A stretch of DNA of 64,000 nt from Clostridia bacterium (GTDB lineage: Bacteria; Bacillota; Clostridia; Christensenellales; Aristaeellaceae): contig JAFXRG010000022.1 in NCBI GenBank assembly GCA_017526525.1, positions 62,001 to 126,000 on the forward strand, given 5' to 3'. Below the pieces are notes generated by a model that saw only the letters and a list, made by a program, of their open reading frames with translations, had not been told where the DNA came from and made no database searches. The stretch's first letter is position 1, and each line of letters begins with the position of its first letter. This document shows, one piece after another, positions 18,519-27,563 of the stretch. Position numbers and translations under genes: made by a program.

Positions 18519-19904
18519 ATGAAAAAAAAGGGACTCCCCCTCAGTCTGATCAAGCTGATCAATACATTTCTGGTGCTGATCCCGTTTCTGCTTTGCTGGT
18601 ATCTGTATTATGAGCCGATAACAATGACTGTGACCTCCCGAAAAGTTTCCGGCCTGGTGATTACGATTTACAGTATCATTTTCTATTCACTGGTGCTGAA
18701 ACTGGATGGGTTCCGCGCATCTATTAAGACGATAACCGAACTGATTTACTCACAGATTATTGCCGCGGCGTTGACCGATGTCTGTGCAGCATTGGGAATC
18801 TGGATGCTTTCCATTCATTTTCCGAATCTGTTTCCCGGATTTCTTTGCTTCCTCGGACAGTGCGCGGTTATTCCGCTGATCTGCTGGTGGGAACATAATA
18901 CATATTACAAGCACCATCAACCGGCGAAAACCGTGGTGATCTATGATGTCCGGCAGGGAACGGAAAACCTGGTAAACGCCTACGGCATGAAGAACCGGTT
19001 TGATATCACAAAAGTACTGCCGGTGGAGGAGGCCCTTGTAGACTTCAGCATTCTGGACCAGGCGGAAGTGGTTTTCTGCTGCGGAGTTCACAGCCATGAG
19101 CGCAATGTGCTCCTGAAGGAATGCATGTATCGGGATCTTCAGGTTTATATTATTCCCCGGATCGGGGATGTGCTGATGAGTGGTGCAGAACAGATGCATA
19201 TGTTCCACCTGCCAATGCTGCGCAGCAAACGGTTTCAGCCGTTGTCCGAGTACCGGGTGATCAAACGCATCCTGGATATCATTTTCTCCTTTGCGGCGTT
19301 GGTACTCTTTGCTCCGATTTTCCTTGTTACGGCCATTGCAATCAAGATGGACGGCGGACCTGTGTTCTACAAGCAGGATCGGCTGACCATCAATGGAAAG
19401 GTTTTTAAGATCCTGAAATTCCGCAGCATGTGCGTGGACGCGGAGAAATTAAGCGGCGCGGTTCTGAGTGCCGGGAAAAACGATCCGCGGATCACAAAAG
19501 TCGGACGGTTTATCCGGGCCTGCCGGATTGATGAAATGCCGCAGCTGATCAATATTTTCAAAGGGGAAATGAGCATTGTCGGTCCGCGACCGGAACGTCC
19601 GGAAATTGCCGCAATTTATGAAAAGGAGCTTCCGGAATTCAGATTGCGGTTGCAGGCGAAGGCAGGCCTCACCGGATACGCCCAAGTATACGGGAAGTAC
19701 AATACCACCCCTTATGACAAGCTGCTGATGGACCTGATGTACATTTCCTGTGCCTCTCTTTTTATGGATCTGCGTATTGGCATTGAAACCTTCCGGATCC
19801 TTTTTGACAAGCAAAGCACGGAAGGACTGGAGGATGAGAGCACCATCCTGCAATACATTGAAAGAAGAAACAACAAGAATAATGAAGATCCATCAAAACA
19901 ATAA
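18519..19904 (+). CDS. Undecaprenyl-phosphate glycosyl-1-phosphate transferase (initiating enzyme)
   Basis: Starts the repeat unit by moving a sugar-1-phosphate onto undecaprenyl phosphate at the inner face of the membrane. 461 residues: four predicted membrane helices in the first 125 residues, a CoA-binding-like Rossmann segment (about 135-230), then the catalytic Bac_transf domain from about 245. Its re-entrant helix reads RILDIIFSFAALVLFAP, and KILKFRSM, R-x-DEMPQLINIFKGEMSIVGPRP and AGLTGYAQVYG are all present. GGAGGG precedes the ATG. The sugar cannot be predicted with certainty; Gal, Glc or a GlcNAc derivative are typical. Confidence 0.93.
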   Translation: MKKKGLPLSLIKLINTFLVLIPFLLCWYLYYEPITMTVTSRKVSGLVITIYSIIFYSLVLKLDGFRASIKTITELIYSQIIAAALTDVCAALGIWMLSIHFPNLFPGFLCFLGQCAVIPLICWWEHNTYYKHHQPAKTVVIYDVRQGTENLVNAYGMKNRFDITKVLPVEEALVDFSILDQAEVVFCCGVHSHERNVLLKECMYRDLQVYIIPRIGDVLMSGAEQMHMFHLPMLRSKRFQPLSEYRVIKRILDIIFSFAALVLFAPIFLVTAIAIKMDGGPVFYKQDRLTINGKVFKILKFRSMCVDAEKLSGAVLSAGKNDPRITKVGRFIRACRIDEMPQLINIFKGEMSIVGPRPERPEIAAIYEKELPEFRLRLQAKAGLTGYAQVYGKYNTTPYDKLLMDLMYISCASLFMDLRIGIETFRILFDKQSTEGLEDESTILQYIERRNNKNNEDPSKQ

Positions 19905-19943
19905 AGCCGATATATAAGAAGATCATGGAAGGAGAAGGGCAGA

Positions 19944-21134
19944 ATGGCCGGAGTAAAGAAAAGAATTGAATATCTGCTGAAACATAACACCGGCATTCAG
20001 TTTGTGTACAGGCATTGTGTCAGCGCTCTGTTCAGAACGATCGGCTTGTTTATTCGAACGGATGATTCACTTGTGCTTTTCAATGCTTCCGGAGGAAGAA
20101 AATTCGGAGACAGTCCCAAAGTCCTTTTTGACGCGATGACACAAGATAGCCGATTTGCAGGATGCCGCTTTGTCTGGGCATTTGAAAAACCTGAGAATTT
20201 TCAGATTGAAAATGCACAGGTGATCCGAATCGATTCATGGACATATTTTAAAACCGCACTGAAAGGCGGAATCTGGATTTCATCTGTCAATATTGAACGG
20301 GGCTTACATTTTAAGAAGAGGAAAACCGTTTATGTTAACACATGGCACGGGGCTGGTACAAAGAAGATCGGAAACGCCTGCAACGGACGGAAGGATTACA
20401 ATTTTTCCGCTGTGGATATGATGCTGGTTCAGAGCGATTTTGAACGGGATATTTTTCTTCGTGATTTCTTATGTAATCCGGAAGCAATACGGAAAATCGG
20501 TTTTCCGCGCAACGATGAGCTTTTTCAATTAACCCCGGAATTGAAGAAAAAGTACAGAAAGCAATTTGACATTCCGGATAATAAAAAAGTCATTTTGTAT
20601 GCGCCAACATGGCGTGAGAGTCGGGACGGCGGATTGTCCTATGAATTTATTCCGCCGATCCGGATGGAAAAATGGAAGGAACGACTGTCTGATGAATATG
20701 TGATGCTGTTCCGTATGCATCCCTTTACAACGCAATTTGAGATGCATTATGACGATTTTGCCAGAAATGTATCGTCCTATGAGAATCTGAATCATGTTTT
20801 AGCCATTACGGACGTGCTGATTACGGATTATTCCACGATTGTTTATGACGCATCAATTGCCGGAATTCCGTTTATTTGCTTTGGATTTGATTATGACAGA
20901 TACAGTGAGGAAAGAGGATTCTATTTTGACCTCAGACAAGTGTATCCCGGCGGAGTTCTGACAACAGAGGATCAGGTTCTTGACAGGATTCCTGAAATGA
21001 TCTCGGGCAAAGACCGTGAGCAGTTCAAAGCTTTCCGTGACCGATACGTGGAGGCCGGAGGAACAGCAACTCAGCAGATCCTTGATGAACTGGCAAAAAG
21101 GGCCGGAAAAACACGGCTTTCTGAGAGGTTATGA
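19944..21134 (+). CDS. CDP-glycerol glycerophosphotransferase family protein (TagB/TagF-like)
   Basis: Membrane-associated transferase that adds glycerol-phosphate or another polyol-phosphate from a CDP-linked donor to a lipid-linked glycan. 396 residues with the family motifs WHGAGTKKIG (around 130), MLVQSDFERDIF, YAPTWRES, RMHPF and the donor site LITDYSTIVYDASIAGIPFICFGFD (about 290-315). The Ribosome binding site GGAAGGAGAA precedes the ATG. Its presence implies a phosphodiester-linked polyol in the polymer, but no CDP-glycerol synthase (TagD) or CDP-ribitol gene is in the window. Stop and next start are separated by 1 nt. Confidence 0.9.
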   Translation: MAGVKKRIEYLLKHNTGIQFVYRHCVSALFRTIGLFIRTDDSLVLFNASGGRKFGDSPKVLFDAMTQDSRFAGCRFVWAFEKPENFQIENAQVIRIDSWTYFKTALKGGIWISSVNIERGLHFKKRKTVYVNTWHGAGTKKIGNACNGRKDYNFSAVDMMLVQSDFERDIFLRDFLCNPEAIRKIGFPRNDELFQLTPELKKKYRKQFDIPDNKKVILYAPTWRESRDGGLSYEFIPPIRMEKWKERLSDEYVMLFRMHPFTTQFEMHYDDFARNVSSYENLNHVLAITDVLITDYSTIVYDASIAGIPFICFGFDYDRYSEERGFYFDLRQVYPGGVLTTEDQVLDRIPEMISGKDREQFKAFRDRYVEAGGTATQQILDELAKRAGKTRLSERL

Positions 21135-21135
21135 T

Positions 21136-22248
21136 ATGCGGCTATTGATGGTTTCCAATAAAATCAAAACATTCCCCCTGCAGTACAGGAATATTCTGGA
21201 ACCTCTTTATCAACTGGGGCATGAGGTGATCTGGGCAGCTGATTTTTCCGGGTTTGCAGGTGAAAGATCTGATATTCCATGCAAGACAGAACAGATTGGA
21301 ATCAACACCAACCCTTTTCATCCGGGAAACAGAGAAGCATACCGGCAGCTTCTTTCCCTGATCGACCGGTATCAGATTGAGGGAGTCCTCTGCAGCACAC
21401 CGATCGGCGGAGCACTTGCAAGACTTGCAGCAAAGAAAAAAAACATCCGTCCGGTCCTGTATGAAGCCCACGGTTTTTTGTTTTTTCAAGGTGCTCCGTT
21501 GATAAACCGGACCCTTTACAAATGGGAAGAACAGATTCTTGCACACTATACGGACGCCCTGATTACCATCACAAAAGAAGATTACCAGGCTGCACAGAAA
21601 TTCAGAATCCGGAGCGGAAGGAAACCCTATTTTGTACATGGTGCAGGAGTAAAGGTCGGCGTCGCCGTCCGGATTGATCGTGCTGGAAAGCGCAAGGAAA
21701 TCGGAGTTCCTCCGGAGGCGTTCATTGTTGTTTCGGCTGGAGAATTGAACAAAAACAAGAATACCGAAACAGTTGTCAGAGCGCTTGCAATCCTGAAAAA
21801 CAGGAATATCCATTATGTAGCTTGCGGTGTGGGTCCGGAGGAGGGGAACCTGAGGCAGCTGGCAGAAGAATTAAATGTCTCTTCACAGTTCCATCTGATG
21901 GGATACCGGACAGATATGCCGGAGATCATGGCAGCATCAGATGTATTTACCATGATGTCTTTCCGGGAAGGTATGCCGCGGTCACTGCTTGAAGCCATGG
22001 ATCTCGGATTGCCATGCGTAGGCTCAGATACAAGGGGAATCCGGGATCTGATTGATGAAAATGGCGGATTCCTTTGCAAGCCATCTGATGCAGCAGCTTT
22101 TTCCGATGCCTTCAGGAAGCTGATGGAAAATCCGGCAGCCGGAAAAAGAATGGGAGAGTATAACCGGGGAAAGGTGCAGGAGTATTCTGCAGAAGTCGTA
22201 AAAAAAGAATTGTACGATATTTACAGAGAGGTATTCGGTAAAAGATGA
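21136..22248 (+). CDS. Glycosyltransferase family 4
   Basis: GT-B retaining glycosyltransferase of 370 residues acting in repeat-unit assembly. The N-terminus MRLLMVSNKIKTFPLQYR begins the acceptor domain. The donor domain holds the E-x7-E motif (EGMPRSLLE, about residues 281-289), followed by GLPCVGSDTRGIRDLI. I start at 21136, one base after the upstream stop, where GAGAGG precedes it; the frame is open back to 21016 but that would overlap the TagF-like gene by over 100 nt. Specific sugar unknown. It overlaps the next gene by ATGA. Confidence 0.9.
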   Translation: MRLLMVSNKIKTFPLQYRNILEPLYQLGHEVIWAADFSGFAGERSDIPCKTEQIGINTNPFHPGNREAYRQLLSLIDRYQIEGVLCSTPIGGALARLAAKKKNIRPVLYEAHGFLFFQGAPLINRTLYKWEEQILAHYTDALITITKEDYQAAQKFRIRSGRKPYFVHGAGVKVGVAVRIDRAGKRKEIGVPPEAFIVVSAGELNKNKNTETVVRALAILKNRNIHYVACGVGPEEGNLRQLAEELNVSSQFHLMGYRTDMPEIMAASDVFTMMSFREGMPRSLLEAMDLGLPCVGSDTRGIRDLIDENGGFLCKPSDAAAFSDAFRKLMENPAAGKRMGEYNRGKVQEYSAEVVKKELYDIYREVFGKR

Positions 22249-23105
22249 GTATCATCGATAAGATGAAAAAAGCAATAACCGGCGGAGATTGGTTTGTCGC
22301 TTTTCGGGATAAAGAAAGGAAAGCGTGGAAACTTGCAAAAATGCCGGAGAATCAGTGGTGTGCGGATCCGTTTGTGTTTGAGGACGGGGGTACACATTAT
22401 ATCTTTGTTGAACAGTATCTGAAAGAAAAAGACAAGGGCTGTATCGGCTATTTTACGTTTGAAAATGGGGAGCCTGTTAATCAAGGAATAATCATCGAGA
22501 ACAGTTATCATATGAGTTATCCGGATGTTTTTTGTTACAATAACCATTATTACATGATCCCGGAGACGTCTGCAAACGGAACGGTTGATCTTTATACAGC
22601 AGATCATTTTCCGGATCGATGGCACAAAGAAAAAACGCTGATTGATGGAAAAAAGCTGGTTGATTCGACTGTCTGGCAAAAAGGAGAGGATTATTATCTG
22701 ATCAGTTATTCCATGTCAGGAGGTTATGAAATCCAGGTTTATGCTCTTGATATGGAGAAACAGGATTTGAGGTTATTATCCACAAAACAGTACGATAAAA
22801 ATATTGCCAGACCCGGCGGAAGACTATTCATGGAAAACGGAAAGTTGATGCGCCCTGCACAGGACTGTTCCCGGAAATATGGAGAGGAATTGATCATTTA
22901 TCAGGTAGATGAAATAAACAGGGCTGGTGAATTCATGGAACATGAGGTAAAGCGAATAACGGCAGATTCATTACAGCTTAGTAATAATCCTGAACGAATT
23001 CACCAACTAACCTGTGACAGCAGATATGAAGTGGCAGATGTTTATAAGGAAAAACTGGATTTTCTTCATGCTCCCAGAATTCTTCTCAGATCAAGAAGAA
23101 AATGA
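22245..23105 (+). CDS. GINT1-N-like beta-propeller protein, possible glycan-modifying transferase
   Basis: A 286-residue protein with repeated aromatic-acidic blades (WCADPFVFEDGGTHYIFVEQY, MSYPDVFCYNNHYYMIPETSANG, VDSTVWQKGEDYYLISYS). These match what I recall of the N-terminal propeller of glucosamine inositolphosphorylceramide transferase 1-like proteins, related in fold to GH43/GH32 five-bladed propellers. In bacteria such proteins occur inside capsule clusters and their activity is unproven. No signal peptide, so it is cytoplasmic. The start overlaps the upstream stop (ATGA), indicating translational coupling. It could be a glycosyltransferase partner or a sugar-modification enzyme. Confidence 0.7.
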   Translation: MSIIDKMKKAITGGDWFVAFRDKERKAWKLAKMPENQWCADPFVFEDGGTHYIFVEQYLKEKDKGCIGYFTFENGEPVNQGIIIENSYHMSYPDVFCYNNHYYMIPETSANGTVDLYTADHFPDRWHKEKTLIDGKKLVDSTVWQKGEDYYLISYSMSGGYEIQVYALDMEKQDLRLLSTKQYDKNIARPGGRLFMENGKLMRPAQDCSRKYGEELIIYQVDEINRAGEFMEHEVKRITADSLQLSNNPERIHQLTCDSRYEVADVYKEKLDFLHAPRILLRSRRK

Positions 23106-23146
23106 GGAAGCAGGCCGGTGAGCCTGCAAGGGAGGTATATTGAATT

Positions 23147-24286
23147 ATGAATGTGGTTTTAATACGATCCAATCCGGTGAAACCATGTCCAAGAACAGAA
23201 AAAATGGCAGAGAGTCTTATCAGACGGGGATACGGAGTGACAGTCATTGCGTGGGACCGGGATTCCGATTATCCGCCGAAGGAAGAAAAACTGGAGCTGG
23301 GGGACATCAGCTGCCGTATTATCCGAATTGGGCTGAAAGGGCAGTTTGCTGGTGGTATTCGAAAAAACCTTAGAAGTTTGTTGAAATTTCAGCGTTATAT
23401 CTATCAATGGCTGAAAAAGCACAAAAACGAATATGATACGGTATATGCGATTGACCTTGATACAGCTTATACAGCGCAAAAAGCAGCGAACAGATTTCAT
23501 AAAGTATTTGTATATGATATTGCAGATTATTACAGTAATGGACATGGATATACCGGCATTCTTATGAAGCTTTCGAACCAAGTTGAAAATAGGGTAATAA
23601 ATAAAGCATTTGCCACTGTTATTTGTACAGAAGAAAGAAAAGAAGAGATTAAGAAGACCCATCCAAAACGTCTTTATATTATCCATAACACCCCAAATCT
23701 TTCGGCTGAGCCATACATACCGGAAAAACATGAACGAGTACGGTTTGCATATATCGGTGTATTCGGGAATACGCGCTTTTTACCAGAATTGACGGAATAT
23801 ATCGCAAAACGGAAGGATTGTGAATTACATATTGGTGGATTTGGTGCCAATATGGAAGCGTACTTTGAGAAAATGGCGGCGGAACATGACAATATAGTTT
23901 ATTATGGAAGAACTCCGTATACGAAAACGATTGAAATTGAGAGGGAAAGTGATATCCTTCCTATTATCTACGATCCATCTCTTCTTAATCATGTTTATGC
24001 AGCACCAAATAAGTTTTATGAAGCTTTAGCATTAGGGAAACCCATGATTATGGCAAAAGGGACCGGAATGTCTTCAATTGTCGAAAAATACTATCTTGGG
24101 GAGACTATGGAGTATAACATCGCGGGGTTAGAAAAGGCGGTTAATAATCTGATAAGTAAAAGAAACCAATGGGATGAAATTGGGAGCAGAGAACAGGAAA
24201 TATACAAAACAAGATATTCATGGGTAGAAATGGAGAAGAGGATCGATGAACTATATTCGGAAATTATAAAGGAACTTAAACAGTAA
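23147..24286 (+). CDS. Glycosyltransferase family 4-like
   Basis: GT-B fold enzyme of 379 residues. The N-terminal domain begins MNVVLIRSNPVKPCPRTEKMAESLIRRGY in the usual beta-loop-helix pattern, and the donor site resembles family 4/1 (YAAPNKFYEALALGKPMIM, about 283-301). The internal HNTPNLSAEPYIP and RFAYIGVFG segment is typical of the interdomain start. GGGAGG lies 12 nt upstream of the ATG. Base composition drops from GC-rich to AT-rich within this gene, roughly after 23,350, marking the left edge of the AT-rich core of the locus. Sugar specificity unknown. Confidence 0.88.
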   Translation: MNVVLIRSNPVKPCPRTEKMAESLIRRGYGVTVIAWDRDSDYPPKEEKLELGDISCRIIRIGLKGQFAGGIRKNLRSLLKFQRYIYQWLKKHKNEYDTVYAIDLDTAYTAQKAANRFHKVFVYDIADYYSNGHGYTGILMKLSNQVENRVINKAFATVICTEERKEEIKKTHPKRLYIIHNTPNLSAEPYIPEKHERVRFAYIGVFGNTRFLPELTEYIAKRKDCELHIGGFGANMEAYFEKMAAEHDNIVYYGRTPYTKTIEIERESDILPIIYDPSLLNHVYAAPNKFYEALALGKPMIMAKGTGMSSIVEKYYLGETMEYNIAGLEKAVNNLISKRNQWDEIGSREQEIYKTRYSWVEMEKRIDELYSEIIKELKQ

Positions 24287-24367
24287 GCGATAATATATTC
24301 GATTGCTTTAAGACTATAACAACTTGAATTTGATAATAAATTTCAATTTAGTTTATCGAGGAAATAC

Positions 24368-25549
24368 ATGCGAACTATAGAAAAGTATCTAATTGCACTT
24401 TATTTTTTCATCAGCCCAGTAGAGATTGCGTTACATTTGTTGGTAACCTCATCTACAAAATATATAGGGTTGCTGATACTATTGGTTGAAGCTTGTGTTT
24501 TAGTATCAAGAAGTAGGGAATCAGTAATAAGTCTTTCTTTTAGTAGCATGGCTATTATCCTGTGGACAGTTTACTGTATTATATCTCTTACGTGGGTCAG
24601 CATTAATGAACATACATACGAATATATAACAACATATGTGTTAATGAGCGCATTGCTGTTAGTAACAACTTTTGAATTGTGGGATTCAAAGACAATTAAG
24701 TTGTTTAAAAATTCATATCTATTGGGAAGTTTGATTATGGCAATTGTTTCGATTGCCTTTGCTGGAGGTAAATATCTTGATCGTGAAACAGTTGTAATAA
24801 TGGGCAGAGAGTGTGATCCTAATCAAGTCGCTGCTAACATTTTACCAGGAATCGTTATTTTTCTAGACTATGCATTAAGAAAGCAAAAAAAATTAATAAT
24901 TAATTTTTTGGGGTATATGGGAGCTGCTTTTTGCATTTATGCAATTTTTATGACAGGCTCAAGAGGAGGGTTTGTTGGACTGTCAATAAGTATATTATCC
25001 GTACTAATTATTTCAATTAGAAATAAACGACTTACTGTTACTCATGTCATCTTCGCTGTTCTCATAAGCATCATAGGTTTTAGCTTAATGCTTAGAAATC
25101 AGAATTGGAGGGTTTTAGACTTTGAATCGTATACTGGTACATATGCAAACGGAAGTAGCCGGACGGTAATTTGGAAAAAACTTTTGGAATCATTTGACAT
25201 AAGTTGGCTATGGGGACATGGAGTGAGTGGATCACTTAATTATTTTCAGAATGTAGTAGGAAGGCCTATAGCTGTTCATAATACATTTCTTCTAGTACTC
25301 TACGAAGTGGGCATTTTAGGATTTGGAATATATATCTTTTCATATGTGAATATGGCATATTATCATAGGAAAAATGCAGTCTTATTTTCTATTCTTGTTG
25401 GATCATTGGTATGCTCGATTTTTTTAGATGCATTAAATTTACGATATATTTGGAATAGTTTGATATTATGCATAATGCAGTATAATATTGAATCAAGTTT
25501 ACAAATTAACGAGATTAATAAGCAATATAATTATAAATATATCAAATAG
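24368..25549 (+). CDS. wzy: Wzy-type polysaccharide polymerase (O-antigen ligase/polymerase family)
   Basis: Integral membrane protein of 393 residues with about ten to twelve hydrophobic helices. The Wzy_C-type region carries MTGSRGGFVGLSISIL (about 198-213), and the large extracellular loop contains GHGVSGSLNYFQN and AVHNTFLLVLYEVGILG, with the His expected in polymerases. It joins undecaprenyl-linked repeat units on the outer face of the membrane together with the Wzc-like protein. The gene is strongly AT-rich. A WaaL-type ligase activity is less likely given the Wzx flippase and Wzc-like protein nearby. Confidence 0.85.
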   Translation: MRTIEKYLIALYFFISPVEIALHLLVTSSTKYIGLLILLVEACVLVSRSRESVISLSFSSMAIILWTVYCIISLTWVSINEHTYEYITTYVLMSALLLVTTFELWDSKTIKLFKNSYLLGSLIMAIVSIAFAGGKYLDRETVVIMGRECDPNQVAANILPGIVIFLDYALRKQKKLIINFLGYMGAAFCIYAIFMTGSRGGFVGLSISILSVLIISIRNKRLTVTHVIFAVLISIIGFSLMLRNQNWRVLDFESYTGTYANGSSRTVIWKKLLESFDISWLWGHGVSGSLNYFQNVVGRPIAVHNTFLLVLYEVGILGFGIYIFSYVNMAYYHRKNAVLFSILVGSLVCSIFLDALNLRYIWNSLILCIMQYNIESSLQINEINKQYNYKYIK

Positions 25550-25644
25550 TTTTTTAAAAATATGTGGCTTTTTGTTAAATGAAATAGCAGAAGTGGTATA
25601 TAAAGCAAAAACATATTTTTAGTGGGATTATAAGTGAGAAGAAA

Positions 25645-26751
25645 ATGAAAAAGATATTAATTGTTGATTGCAATGCAAAACTTGGAGGTATACAAAAGGC
25701 ACTAATATCTTTCTTACGGCAACAGCATACAGAAAACGATATTTCTGTGTTGTTCCTTTATAAAGCCGGCAGTCTTCTGTCAGAAATACCTGAGAATGTA
25801 AAAGTCTATACAACAGAATCAGATTTTAAATATATGGGGATGAGTCAGGCTGATTGTACAACAATTAAAGACAAAATTAAACGTGCCTTATATGTTGTAA
25901 TAAGCAAATGGTTTGGACAGGAAATCGCTGTAAGGATTGCAAAATTATCATTGAGAGAGCGAATTTCAGAATCTTTTGATGAAGTGATTTCATTCTCTCA
26001 TATGGCAGATGAGCGATCATTTTATGGTGGAACACCCCAATATGTTCTTAACTTAAAAAATTCCGGTAAGAAGACATGTTATATACATTGTGATTATTTG
26101 CATTCCGGTAACAGAAGTTTATACAGTGACGCAGTTTATTCCAAATTTGATGAAATAATCTGCGTGTCCGAGTCTACTAAGAATGCTTTTTTAGAAGCAC
26201 TTCCTCAACTGCGTGAAAAGGTTGTTGCAAAGTATAACTATATTGACGGTGAGAAAATAAGACGTTTGGCACAAGAGGAACCATATATTTATGATGATGA
26301 ATATATAAATGCAATAGTCGTTGCGAGACTTACAAAGGAAAAAGGAATTCTTCGAATTGTTAGGATTTTTGAAAGCCTGAATAAAGACATAAAAATCAGG
26401 CTATATATTGTTGGAGATGGGAAAGAGAGAAATGATATCGTGGAAATAATTAAAACAGCTAATCTTAAAGACAAAGTCATTCTTCTAGGCGAGCAAGAGA
26501 ATCCATACCGGTATATGTCAAATGCAGATTTCTTAGTCGTTCCTTCGTATCATGAAGCAGCTCCAGTAATATATCAAGAAGCCATTGAACTGAATCTGAT
26601 GGTTCTAACTACGAGAACCACATCAGCCGATGAAATGATTGGGGAAACTCATGGATTGGTTGTAGATAATAATGATGAAGCATTAAGAGAAGGAGTATTA
26701 AAGATTATTAGTACTCCTCATGTATGGATAAATCGCTTTAGAAAGAAATAG
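25645..26751 (+). CDS. Glycosyltransferase family 4
   Basis: A 368-residue GT-B enzyme. The acceptor domain starts MKKILIVDCNAKLGGIQKAL, where the GGIQKAL loop is typical of family 4. The donor domain starts at INAIVVARLTKEKGI (about residue 217) and includes the E-x7-E motif EAAPVIYQE (about 303-311). It ends at residue 368, soon after the last donor-domain helix. AT-rich; the ribosome site GAAGAAA is weak. Role: addition of one sugar of the repeat unit on the cytoplasmic face. Specificity is not predictable. Confidence 0.88.
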   Translation: MKKILIVDCNAKLGGIQKALISFLRQQHTENDISVLFLYKAGSLLSEIPENVKVYTTESDFKYMGMSQADCTTIKDKIKRALYVVISKWFGQEIAVRIAKLSLRERISESFDEVISFSHMADERSFYGGTPQYVLNLKNSGKKTCYIHCDYLHSGNRSLYSDAVYSKFDEIICVSESTKNAFLEALPQLREKVVAKYNYIDGEKIRRLAQEEPYIYDDEYINAIVVARLTKEKGILRIVRIFESLNKDIKIRLYIVGDGKERNDIVEIIKTANLKDKVILLGEQENPYRYMSNADFLVVPSYHEAAPVIYQEAIELNLMVLTTRTTSADEMIGETHGLVVDNNDEALREGVLKIISTPHVWINRFRKK

Positions 26752-26808
26752 CCATTGTAGCGTTGCAGTGTCTCTGTCTGGAACTTACAGATGAAGGATG
26801 TGAAAGAA

Positions 26809-27357
26809 ATGCGTATGATGTCAAGAATTAAAAGATTCTTATTGCAAAAAATAAGAGGAGCTGCTTTAACCAATGAACAATTAAGGAAAAGGGGACTAAT
26901 TATTGGAAACAATACAGATATATTTACTTCACTAATTGATTATGAACATGGGTATTTAATATCAATTGGTGATAATGTCACATTAGCAAGTGATGTAAGA
27001 TTACTTACTCATGATGCATCAACAAAGAAACTGTTGGGATATAGTAAGATCGGAAGAATAAGCATCGGGAACAATGTGTTTATTGGGTCACAAACAATAG
27101 TCCTGCCAAATGTTAAGATTGGTAATAATGTTGTGATTGGAGCAGGAAGTGTTGTTACAAAGGATATTCCAGACAATTCAGTAGCGGTAGGAAATCCATG
27201 TCATATAATAGGTACTTATGAAGAGTTTAAAAAAAGGAATCTGGAACTCTTTCAACATGCGCCCAGACAAAATACTTCATATGAAGAAAAAACGCAGAAC
27301 GATAAGGAAAAAATGAGGACATTACTGATAAATGGCGGCTGGGGATTTGACATATAG
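26809..27357 (+). CDS. Left-handed beta-helix acyltransferase (hexapeptide family)
   Basis: A 182-residue sugar O-acetyltransferase of the LbH/maltose-acetyltransferase-like class. The hexapeptide coils run through GLIIGNNTDIF, ISIGDNVTLASDVRLLTHD (with the catalytic-type His in the LLTHD segment), ISIGNNVFIGSQTIVLPNVKIGNNVVIGAGSVVTKDIPDNSVAVGNP. I place the start at 26809, which has AAGGA 10 nt upstream, rather than the in-frame ATG at 26791 with no site. Presumably it decorates the polysaccharide with acetyl or another acyl group from CoA. Followed by a 206-nt AT-rich gap in which I see no gene. Confidence 0.88.
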   Translation: MRMMSRIKRFLLQKIRGAALTNEQLRKRGLIIGNNTDIFTSLIDYEHGYLISIGDNVTLASDVRLLTHDASTKKLLGYSKIGRISIGNNVFIGSQTIVLPNVKIGNNVVIGAGSVVTKDIPDNSVAVGNPCHIIGTYEEFKKRNLELFQHAPRQNTSYEEKTQNDKEKMRTLLINGGWGFDI

Positions 27358-27563
27358 ATAATTGAATCAAAGAATACACCTTTTGTAAAGATGTAATGAT
27401 CCCCTTTGGTAGATGCAATGAAACAAATATGGAAGCATACTCTACTCTGGTTGTTGAAATAGCGTCTTAAGCAAATTGATAATTGAACATCAGAGATATC
27501 AAAACTAAGATATGTTGGTTTGGAGAAATATATATTGAAAACACCTTTTAGGAGAATTTTAAA

